This document shows positions 21,301 to 27,973 of a stretch of 64,000 nucleotides of DNA, one piece after another (the stretch's first letter is position 1; every line of letters begins with the position of its first letter). This stretch comes from Pedobacter borealis DSM 19626 (lineage in GTDB: Bacteria > Bacteroidota > Bacteroidia > Sphingobacteriales > Sphingobacteriaceae): positions 26,757 through 90,756 of the forward strand of contig NZ_JAUG01000008.1 in assembly GCF_000708285.2 (NCBI RefSeq). Reading direction: 5' to 3'. A program made the position numbers and the translations under genes. A model generated the notes under the pieces. It was given only the letters and a program-made list of their open reading frames with translations, was not told the origin of the DNA and did not search any database.

Positions 21301-21541
21301 AGCTTTGGGTTATACGCTGCCAAAAACGCTTTTAAGTAAATATGGGGTTTCAAACATTAGGGTTTATGCGCAATCAAGTAATCTTTGGATTATATCAAAC
21401 TACCCAGGCCCTGATCCAGAGGTTTCTGTAAATGGTAACTCTACCACAACAGGAAATAGTGGTAACCTGGCACCAGGTGTAGATAGAAATTCTGTGCCAT
21501 CTGGTAGAACACTTACTTTTGGTATTAATGTTGGATTTTAA
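18389..21541 (+). CDS. SusC/RagA-family TonB-dependent outer-membrane receptor (pair 4)
   Basis: Importer of 1050 residues with a signal peptide ending AIAQ, a carboxypeptidase-regulatory-like domain (PGVSVKIKG) and a TonB-box-like DVVVTGY. The plug contains IIVDGIPV and LKDAASSAIYGSRAANG, and the barrel ends in NVGF. The plug-to-barrel style (DVVVTGYTTQSKRDVTGS) is closer to classical RagA than to the other three plus-strand SusCs here. In keeping with this, its partner is a classical RagB/SusD. The partner gene starts 11 bp downstream. Ligand unknown. Confidence 0.95.
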   Translation: MKKLLQSLFILLFIATSAIAQDRTITGTVTAQEDGLPLPGVSVKIKGATGGTTSGADGKYSLKVNGKATALEFSYIGFLSQTKAIGGSNVVNVQLKSDSKTLSDVVVTGYTTQSKRDVTGSIASVSGEKLKNLPVQSFEQALAGKAAGVNIIQPNGVLNNPPVFRVRGFNSISLSSYPLIIVDGIPVFTGDQSANSAAGNALGDINPADIESIDILKDAASSAIYGSRAANGVVVITTKKGKQGVTKINYEGWVGTTKAQNLTPLLNAAEYVLIKNESRTNNGQAPAFFLQTRSDGSQVETNWYDYAYRTATSQNHALNFSGANEKTSYYVSLGYSNQEGFIIGNSFERKNGRVNIDHKLFKNVTIGTNFSYSNTLNRAPNTGSLPGQAFSTVGLGRLAIVLPPNVAAYNEDGSYNINAPAGSVGLGANTIASNYPNAAVLVNEDKNTSESDRIIANAYASIQIVKGLTFKTTYGLDNLKIDNNSFVNRLQGDGFPYVGGATSNFVKNSRWNWSNTLNYNGVFGDHSVGAFIGAEDQYTKSLGYGATRQGVIDPFIEVFQGAFGAITPAGLVQGDNAFRSYFGSVNYDYKKKYYLTGSFRRDGYSGLSAANKYGNFGGASVGYAISEESFYKDLGISKVLTRIKLHGSYGEVGNINIGNYPALFLYNPGLYGSSPALSFSQAGNPDLRWETSKKADIGINLEFLSGRFSLDVDYYHNDIDNLVQNAPQAPSKGIPGNAITTNVGKMYNKGLEFTLNSRNFDGDDFGWTTSFTFSTLKNEVTALGNNNADLFGATSLETANITRVGYPIGSIYTVETAGVDPATGERIFVNRFGQKLRFSFGRATAARYQYLDGPNAGQNAPAIDAALDATITGQSIPKWFGGLDNNFRYKAFDLSLGLTFSGGNKIYYGSLAGLRDQRFWNNEAGVLNRWTTPGQITDIPRVVYGDNTSNGSAFAQSQNVFSGNFLKVRNLALGYTLPKTLLSKYGVSNIRVYAQSSNLWIISNYPGPDPEVSVNGNSTTTGNSGNLAPGVDRNSVPSGRTLTFGINVGF

Positions 21542-21552
21542 AATTAGAGATC

Positions 21553-23034
21553 ATGAAAATTAAAATAAATAATAAAATAAAATATCTTTTTATCGCCGCT
21601 CCTTTACTCTTTGCGTCGTCGTGTAAAAAGGATTTCTTAACCACAGCTCCAGATACAGCTTTACCAATTGAAGATGCGTTTTCCAATCCGGACAGGATTC
21701 TATCGCAGGTAAACGGTATTTACGCTGGTGTTAAAACTGGCCAGTTTTATGGTGCAAGATATTTAATCTATAATGATATCCGTGGCGAGGACTTTGTGGT
21801 AAATAAACCCAACGGGGTAACAGGTTTAGATACCTGGAGGTTCAATTTAACTTCGAATACCAATGAGGTTGTTAATTTATGGGGCGCAATTTACGCTGCA
21901 ATAAACAGGGCTAATCTGGTTATTGAAGGCATAAATGCCAATGCATCTTTACTTGCCCCGGCAGTAGCGAAACAATATATTGCAGAAGCCAAGTTTTTGA
22001 GGGCTTTAAGTTATTATAGCGCATTACAATTATATGCAAAACCCTATATTACGGATAACGGTGCCAGTCTGGGTGTACCCTTAAGACTTAAAGGTGAAAA
22101 GGATCTGACTGGTAACGACTTAAAGAGAAGTACTGTTGCCGAGGTGTATACACAGATTTTAAAAGATTTAAATGAGGCAGAGCCAGACTTGGCATTAACT
22201 TTACCAACAACGGCAACATCCATAAGGGCTTCCAGGAATACTGCTATTGCCTTTAAAACCAGAGTATACCTGGCGATGGGGAATTTACCGGCAGTAGTTA
22301 CCGAGGCCAATAAAATTGTTAGCGCAACAGCACCATTTAAAGCAACAACAGGTACACCTTTACAGTTAGAAGCTAATATTGCTACTGTATTTGGTGGTTC
22401 TTATACAGGTAATGCAACTGCTACTGAAGCTGTGTTATCTTTTCCAATGGCAGATTTAGATGCTCCCGGTACGCAGAATCAGTTGGCTTATTACTACAAT
22501 GTTTCAACAAACCAGGCAGGCGGTAATGAAGAATATTTCTTAAACCCTACAGGTATTTTGGCCAATCCTGTTTTCGCTGCCTCTTCTACCGATGCAAGAA
22601 AAAGTTTGACTGCGGTTTCTGGAGCAAATACCTATTTAACTAAATTTAAGAGGCCGTCTCCATATACAGATTATATTCCTGTAATTAGATATGCTGAGGT
22701 TTTATTAAACTTAGCAGAAGCTACGGTAGTAACCGATCCTGTAAGATCTATTGCGCTATTAAACGCAGTTAGACAAAGATCCAATCCTGGTTATGTATTT
22801 CCAGCAACTGATTTATTGCCTGCAAATCTTAAAAACACTATTCTTACCGAAAGGAGAATTGAGTTGCTTGGGGAAGGCTTTAGATCTCCGGATGTAATGA
22901 GGCTAGGGGCTAACTTTGTTGCCAAAAGTGGCCCTCAGGGTACCGCTCCTGCAATTCCATTTAATACTGCAGGCTATATTTGGCCAATATCGGCTAATGA
23001 GGTTCAAAACAATAAATTGATTGTTCAGAATTAG
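21553..23034 (+). CDS. RagB/SusD-family surface lipoprotein (pair 4)
   Basis: 493 residues with a lipoprotein signal ending FASSC (Cys24) followed by KKDFLTT. The N-terminal SusD-like helical domain is marked by NLWGAIYAAINRANLVIEGI, and YIAEAKFLRALSYY near residue 140 is the conserved SusD helix. The C-terminal RagB/SusD domain carries YAEVLLNLAEA and LTERRIELLGEGFRSPDVMRLG. Classical RagB type, paired with the SusC 11 bp upstream. A strong bidirectional terminator follows. Confidence 0.94.
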   Translation: MKIKINNKIKYLFIAAPLLFASSCKKDFLTTAPDTALPIEDAFSNPDRILSQVNGIYAGVKTGQFYGARYLIYNDIRGEDFVVNKPNGVTGLDTWRFNLTSNTNEVVNLWGAIYAAINRANLVIEGINANASLLAPAVAKQYIAEAKFLRALSYYSALQLYAKPYITDNGASLGVPLRLKGEKDLTGNDLKRSTVAEVYTQILKDLNEAEPDLALTLPTTATSIRASRNTAIAFKTRVYLAMGNLPAVVTEANKIVSATAPFKATTGTPLQLEANIATVFGGSYTGNATATEAVLSFPMADLDAPGTQNQLAYYYNVSTNQAGGNEEYFLNPTGILANPVFAASSTDARKSLTAVSGANTYLTKFKRPSPYTDYIPVIRYAEVLLNLAEATVVTDPVRSIALLNAVRQRSNPGYVFPATDLLPANLKNTILTERRIELLGEGFRSPDVMRLGANFVAKSGPQGTAPAIPFNTAGYIWPISANEVQNNKLIVQN

Positions 23035-23046
23035 ATTTGTTCTTTA

Positions 23047-23090
23047 ACAAGAAAGCCTAGCGAAGAATTTCTTCGCTAGGCTTTCTTGTT
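23047..23090. terminator. Bidirectional terminator between susD and doxX
   Basis: A perfect 20-bp stem (23047-23066 with 23071-23090) lies between two convergent genes, with modest T-rich tracts on both sides. Confidence 0.8.
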
Positions 23091-23104
23091 TATATAGTAA
23101 CCTT

Positions 23105-23512
23105 TTATTTCTTATCCACACTATACTTACCCGGCCCAATAAAAATCAGTCCGAAAAATACAATACCCAATTCTATTGCATGACTGGCACCGCCTAATCC
23201 ATCTCCTTTACCAAAATGAACCAGTGCTGCAATAATCATCGTAAAGATTAATAAAATTAGCGCCGGACGGAAAAACAACCCTACAATTAGCAAGAAACCA
23301 CCAAAGGTTTCGGTAGCGGCGGCCATAAAGCCCCAAAATATTGGTAAAAAGTCAATGCCGATTACTTTCATGCTTCCTCCTAAACCTGTCCAGCCGTTTG
23401 GGCCACCAGCAAGTTTCGGGAAACCATGAATAATAAACATGGTGCCTAAACCAATGCGTAGCAGCAACAAGCCTGTATTGCGGTATTTCCCTAAATTGTC
23501 TAAAATCGCCAT
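23105..23512 (-). CDS. DoxX-family integral membrane protein
   Basis: 135 residues with four hydrophobic segments. The opening GLLLLRIGLGTMFIIHGFPKL, with a conserved Arg-Ile-x-Leu and HG, is typical of DoxX/DoxD-like proteins. Members are linked to thiol or quinone redox and sulfur handling at the cytoplasmic membrane, but the exact reaction is not established. The start codon is one base past the stop of the LD-carboxypeptidase gene, so translation is probably coupled. Confidence 0.85.
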   Translation of the reverse strand: MAILDNLGKYRNTGLLLLRIGLGTMFIIHGFPKLAGGPNGWTGLGGSMKVIGIDFLPIFWGFMAAATETFGGFLLIVGLFFRPALILLIFTMIIAALVHFGKGDGLGGASHAIELGIVFFGLIFIGPGKYSVDKK

Positions 23513-23513
23513 C

Positions 23514-24413
23514 TTATAAATATTTAAATTGAACGTTGTTTGTTTCTACTTTTAAGTTTACCTCAGCACCTAAAACCATACTGAGGTTATTATCGATATG
23601 TCCCGTCGGAAAATTAAAGCAGACTGGAAAATCATAGTCCTTAACAATATCCCAAATTACCTCATCAGCCGTTTGCCCGAAAGAAATCTTTTCTTCTTCA
23701 ATCTCATTAAAGGCACCAATAATCAAACCCTTTAAGACTTTTAGCTTACCCGCCCTTTTCAGCATCCGCAACATTCGGTCTATAGCGTATTCTTGTTCGC
23801 CAACATCTTCCAAAAAGAGAATTTTATCTGTAAAATCCATTTCCGAAACTGAGCCCTGTAATATGGTAAGCAAAGTTAAATTGCCTCCAATCAAAACCCC
23901 GGTCGCCTCTCCTGCCCGATTTTCAAAGGCACTCTGGTAAGAATAGGTCTGTTTCTCGCCAAATAAAGCCTGCTGTAAAGAAATTAAAGCTTCTGTGGTA
24001 GATTCGTCAAAAGTATAGGGCATTTGCGCGTGCATGCACTGGGTATTACATTGCGCAATCAAATGCGACAATAGCACGGTAATATCGCTGAAGCCTACAA
24101 ACCATTTAGGGTTCTTGTTAAATTCTGTAAAGTCAAGGTCATCAATAATCCTGATGGTACCATAACCGCCACGGCCCGAAATAATCGCTTTTATAGATGG
24201 ATCGTCTAAAAAACGCTGAATATCTTTGGTTCTTAACGCATCAGTTCCTGCAAACTGGTGGTGACTGGCGTATACGCTATCGCCAATAATAACCTCCAAG
24301 CCCCAGCTTTCTAATCGTGCTATGGCATGGTCTATAGGTTTGGGTAATTTCTTTGCCGGACATACCAGGGCAATCTTATCTCCTTTTTTTAAATACGGGG
24401 GCTGCTTAATCAT
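23514..24413 (-). CDS. LD-carboxypeptidase, peptidase family S66 (LdcA/MccF-like)
   Basis: Serine peptidase that removes the terminal D-residue from L,D-peptide bonds of murein tetrapeptides. The ATG at 24413 gives 299 residues starting [20 protein letters not shown], the standard S66 beginning; longer versions would run into the divergent metG start. The nucleophile is the Ser of GFSDIT, with the Glu of FLEDVGEQ and the His of FPTGHIDNN completing the triad. The nearby GRGGYG loop is also standard. No signal peptide, so a cytosolic murein-recycling role is likely. It shares a 40-bp divergent promoter region with metG and is coupled to doxX. Confidence 0.9.
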   Translation of the reverse strand: MIKQPPYLKKGDKIALVCPAKKLPKPIDHAIARLESWGLEVIIGDSVYASHHQFAGTDALRTKDIQRFLDDPSIKAIISGRGGYGTIRIIDDLDFTEFNKNPKWFVGFSDITVLLSHLIAQCNTQCMHAQMPYTFDESTTEALISLQQALFGEKQTYSYQSAFENRAGEATGVLIGGNLTLLTILQGSVSEMDFTDKILFLEDVGEQEYAIDRMLRMLKRAGKLKVLKGLIIGAFNEIEEEKISFGQTADEVIWDIVKDYDFPVCFNFPTGHIDNNLSMVLGAEVNLKVETNNVQFKYL

Positions 24414-24425
24414 CTTCAAAACACT

Positions 24426-24433
24426 TATCTTTG
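24426..24433 (+). promoter_or_regulatory. Candidate -7 box for metG
   Basis: TATCTTTG matches the Bacteroidota TAnnTTTG box exactly. It would start transcription around 24440, only about 14 nt before the TTG start at 24454, and so argues against any upstream start for metG. Confidence 0.45.
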
Positions 24434-24453
24434 CCAAATTAATAAAAATTGTT

Positions 24454-26562
24454 TTGGATAATAGTAAAATTAAAAGATATACCGTAACTGCAGCGCTTCC
24501 ATATACCAATGGACCAGTTCATATTGGGCACCTGGCTGGTGTTTACATCCCTGCAGATATTTATGCCCGTTATTTAAGGTCGAATAAACGTGATGTAAAG
24601 TTCATCTGTGGATCTGACGAAAATGGTGTGCCCATTACTTTAAAAGCCAAAAGAGAAGGTATTACGCCTCAGGAAGTGGTAGATAAGTACCATAAGATTA
24701 TTGGCGATTCTTTTAAAGAATTCGGCGTATCTTTCGATATCTATCACCGTACCTCATCGCTTACCCATCACCAAACCGCTGCCGATTTCTTTGAAACGCT
24801 TTACGATAAAGGTGTTTTTACCGAAGAGGTTACCGAGCAATATTACGATGCCACTGCAAAACAATTTTTAGCCGATCGTTACATTACCGGTACCTGCCCA
24901 AAATGTGGGAATGAAAATGCTTATGGCGATCAGTGCGAAAACTGTGGCTCTACACTTAATGCGACCGATTTAATCAATCCAAAATCGACACTATCTGGTG
25001 ATAAGCCAATTTTAAAGGAAACTAAAAACTGGTTTCTGCCGCTAGATAAATACGAAGACCGTTTACGCACCTATATCGAAAGCCATAAAGAATGGCGTCC
25101 AAATGTGTACGGCCAATGCCAAAGCTGGTTAAATGCAGGTTTACAGCCAAGAGCCATGACCAGAGATTTAGATTGGGGTGTTCGCGTTCCGCTTCGCGAT
25201 GCCGAAGGTAAAGTGCTTTATGTTTGGTTCGATGCCCCAATTGGATATATTTCTGCCACCAAAGAGCTTTGTAACTATGCCAAACTCGATGTTTGGAACC
25301 CCATAGCCGAAGAATATTACATCAGCAGCCACGAGAGTGATAAATGTGGTTGGGAAGAATACTGGAAAAGCGACGAAACCAAACTGGTTCACTTTATCGG
25401 TAAAGATAACATCGTTTTCCACTGCATTATTTTCCCTGCAATGTTAATGGCCCATGGCGAATATACCCTGGCCGATAATGTGCCGGCAAACGAATTTTTA
25501 AACTTAGAAGGACAAAAAATATCGACTTCTAAAAATTGGGCAGTTTGGCTGAACGAATATTTAAGAGAGTTTGAAGGTAAACAAGATGTATTGCGTTATG
25601 TATTAACCGCAACAGCTCCCGAGACCAAGGATAACGATTTTACCTGGAAAGATTTTCAGGCGAGAAACAATAATGAATTAGTGGCCATACTGGGTAACTT
25701 TGTAAACCGGGTAGTGGTGCTTACGCATAAATACTTCGGTGGTTCGGTGCCTACCTGCATGGAAATTACGGATGTAGATCAGGCTGTTATTGATGAACTG
25801 GCTGGGTACCCTGGTAAAGTCTCTGCGTCTATCGAGAATTATCGCTTTAGAGAAGCCTTATCAGAAGTAATGAATGTTGCCCGTTTAGGAAATAAATACC
25901 TGGCCGAAACCGAGCCGTGGAAACTCATTAAAACGGATGAAGACCGGGTGAGAACGATATTGAATATTGCGCTTCAAATCGCCGCCAATATTCAGATCCT
26001 GATTGAACCTTTCTTGCCATTTACAGCAGAAAAGTTAATGAAGATGCTTCAAAACGGCGGTCATGATTGGGATGATGCAGGTACGGTGAGCCTGTTAAAA
26101 CGTGGCCACGAAATTGGCGAAGCTGTGCTCTTGTTTGATAAAATTGAAGATGCAGAGATCGACTTCCAGATTGAGAAACTAAACCAAAGCAAGGCCAGTA
26201 ATGCAGCCAGTAATATAATTGCTGTTCCGGCAAAAGAGAATATCCAGTTTGATGATTTCTCGGCAATGGATATCCGTGTAGCCACCATTGTTGCTGCCGA
26301 AAAAGTAGAGAAAACAAAAAAACTATTAAAATTAACGGTAAATACCGGTATCGACGAAAGAACAGTGGTTTCGGGCATAGCCGAATATTATAAACCTGAA
26401 GATATTGTTGGTAAACAGGTAAGTATGATCATAAATCTTGCTCCACGCGAAATCAAAGGGATTTTATCACAAGGCATGATCTTGATGGCCGAAAATGCCG
26501 AAGGCAAACTCACTTTTGTGGCACCTGTAGAAAAGTTCCAGGAAGGTAGTGTAATTAGATAG
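24454..26562 (+). CDS. metG: Methionyl-tRNA synthetase
   Basis: Charges initiator and elongator tRNA-Met with methionine. I take the TTG at 24454 as start, giving 702 residues beginning (M)[19 protein letters not shown]. An ATG at 24322 would add 44 residues unlike any MetG and overlap the divergent ldcA start. The class I HIGH motif appears as HIGHLAG, the zinc knuckle as CPKCG and CENCG, and the KMSKS motif as KISTSKN. The last 110 residues form an EMAP/Arc1-type tRNA-binding domain ([11 protein letters not shown], then [15 protein letters not shown]). Domain order and length are normal for Bacteroidota. Confidence 0.97.
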   Translation: MDNSKIKRYTVTAALPYTNGPVHIGHLAGVYIPADIYARYLRSNKRDVKFICGSDENGVPITLKAKREGITPQEVVDKYHKIIGDSFKEFGVSFDIYHRTSSLTHHQTAADFFETLYDKGVFTEEVTEQYYDATAKQFLADRYITGTCPKCGNENAYGDQCENCGSTLNATDLINPKSTLSGDKPILKETKNWFLPLDKYEDRLRTYIESHKEWRPNVYGQCQSWLNAGLQPRAMTRDLDWGVRVPLRDAEGKVLYVWFDAPIGYISATKELCNYAKLDVWNPIAEEYYISSHESDKCGWEEYWKSDETKLVHFIGKDNIVFHCIIFPAMLMAHGEYTLADNVPANEFLNLEGQKISTSKNWAVWLNEYLREFEGKQDVLRYVLTATAPETKDNDFTWKDFQARNNNELVAILGNFVNRVVVLTHKYFGGSVPTCMEITDVDQAVIDELAGYPGKVSASIENYRFREALSEVMNVARLGNKYLAETEPWKLIKTDEDRVRTILNIALQIAANIQILIEPFLPFTAEKLMKMLQNGGHDWDDAGTVSLLKRGHEIGEAVLLFDKIEDAEIDFQIEKLNQSKASNAASNIIAVPAKENIQFDDFSAMDIRVATIVAAEKVEKTKKLLKLTVNTGIDERTVVSGIAEYYKPEDIVGKQVSMIINLAPREIKGILSQGMILMAENAEGKLTFVAPVEKFQEGSVIR

Positions 26563-26587
26563 TGTTTGCCTGCTGTAATTAAAATAT

Positions 26588-26723
26588 AAAGAGATTGTAT
26601 CATAAATATAGATTTGTCATCCTGAGCTTGTCGAAGGACCTGTTTAAATACGCTTTAAGGTGTTTCGACAGGCTCAACATGACAGCATCTGGGCTGAAAT
26701 CGCCTTTATGATACACCCTCTTT
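26588..26723. repeat. Nested palindrome (REP-like element) after metG
   Basis: An outer 19-bp inverted repeat (26588-26606 with 26705-26723, two mismatches) encloses an inner imperfect 20-bp palindrome (26616-26635 with 26664-26683). The inner arms carry GTCATCCTGAGC and GCTCAACATGAC. The inner type is a common palindromic intergenic repeat of Bacteroidota. A run of T after the outer arm means the whole could also terminate metG transcription. Confidence 0.65.
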
Positions 26724-26868
26724 TTTTATGCTATCTCTACGCAATAATCCAAAAGGGCGTTTGTTATTATTAATTTTTTTATCTTTTTAAAGACAGTTAT
26801 CCTTAGATAAATGCTTGTTAAAATGAATTCTCTTGCGACAAAACTTTTGTTATATGTGCGCAATAAAT

Positions 26869-26941
26869 GGTCCCCTAGTTCAACGGATAGAATAGAAGTT
26901 TCCTAAACTTTAGATATGAGTTCGATGCTAGTCGGATGATT
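26869..26941 (+). tRNA. Degenerate tRNA-Arg(CCT)-like sequence
   Basis: The 5' half is a good tRNA: acceptor GGTCCCC, D-arm GTTC/GAAT, and anticodon arm GAAGT/ACTTT with loop TTCCTAA (anticodon CCT). The T-loop TTCGATG is present. However, the T-stem has a mismatch and a wobble, and the 3' acceptor strand (CGGATGA) pairs with the 5' strand at only about two positions. It is probably a decayed tRNA or the remnant of an integration site rather than a working gene. The sequence from 26942 to 27134 shows nothing further. Confidence 0.45.
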
Positions 26942-27134
26942 TCTTAAACCATTTGTTTTCAGTTAATTATAGGCTTTCTCTCGGCTAAAATGTGACATTT
27001 TTGATTCGTATAATGGCAAACTCGCGCATTGCTACATTTAGCTATATTTCAATAAATTTTAGCTATAAATTATTTCTATAGTTAATAGTAAGATTATAGA
27101 TGGCCTATTTTCAATTGTAAAACACTTAATAAAC

Positions 27135-27899
27135 ATGACCTTTCAATACGCATCTGATTTACATTTAGAATTCCCTGAAAATTATGATTATCTGAATAAA
27201 TTCCCAATTCAACCTAAGGCTGATGTATTGATTTTAGCTGGCGATATTGTAACTTTTAGCCAGCTTGAAAAACGTATGGATTTCTTTAATTATGTTTCAG
27301 ATAATTTTGAACAGGTATATTGGATCCAAGGTAATCATGAATATTATTACGGTGATATCGCCAGATGTTCTGGGCCCCATCTAGAGCACATCAAAAATAA
27401 TGTTCAACTGATCAACAACATTACGATCAAAGCTACAGATTACGATTTAATCTTTTCAACAATGTGGTCTCGCATTAGTCCTCCAAATGAGAGACAGATA
27501 TTTGATGGAATGTCCGATTTTTATGTGATCCGGAATAATGGGCAAGTTTTCAGGCCAGCTGATTACAATAAACTACATCAGGAAAGTTTAGACTTTATTC
27601 AGCGTGAAATATCAAATGAAAATGGACAGCAAAAGATTGTAGTTACTCATCATGTACCAACTTTAAAGAACTATCCTTCCAGGTTTTTGGGAAGTATACT
27701 GAATGAAGCCTTTGCTGTAGAATTAACTGAGATGATAGAAAAATATAATCCTCTTTATTGGATATATGGACACCATCACCAAAACACTTTGCCTTTTAAA
27801 ATCGGTGAAACAATAATGTCAACCAATCAACTTGGTTATGTAAGATCAGGGGAGCATACTAATTTTAGTTCAGCTAAACTTCTCGAGATTCTGGACTAG
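27135..27899 (+). CDS. Calcineurin-like metallophosphoesterase
   Basis: 254-residue cytosolic protein with all the metallophosphoesterase metal motifs: SDLHLE near residue 7, AGDIV near 34, QGNHEYY near 63, THHVP near 175 and YGHHHQ near 215. These bind two metal ions and hydrolyse phosphoesters; the substrate could be a nucleotide, nucleic acid or phosphoprotein and is not readable. It converges with the primase-helicase gene, 74 bp between stops, and lies just past a decayed tRNA. That places it in an accessory segment, possibly the same defence-type locus. No signal peptide. Confidence 0.85.
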   Translation: MTFQYASDLHLEFPENYDYLNKFPIQPKADVLILAGDIVTFSQLEKRMDFFNYVSDNFEQVYWIQGNHEYYYGDIARCSGPHLEHIKNNVQLINNITIKATDYDLIFSTMWSRISPPNERQIFDGMSDFYVIRNNGQVFRPADYNKLHQESLDFIQREISNENGQQKIVVTHHVPTLKNYPSRFLGSILNEAFAVELTEMIEKYNPLYWIYGHHHQNTLPFKIGETIMSTNQLGYVRSGEHTNFSSAKLLEILD

Positions 27900-27973
27900 A
27901 TTTTAAAGATTTGCTTAATTTTGCGACAGGAAATATTTGTATTTGGGATATGAGCTATTGTCTCCGAGAATAA

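Noticed and set aside
415..23034. Polysaccharide utilisation loci
   Set aside because: SusC/SusD pairs are present, but no glycoside hydrolase, lyase, esterase or hybrid regulator is encoded, so the substrate class cannot be claimed.
24322..24453. 44-residue N-terminal extension of MetG
   Set aside because: Overlaps the divergent ldcA start and the -7 box, and is unlike MetG N-termini.
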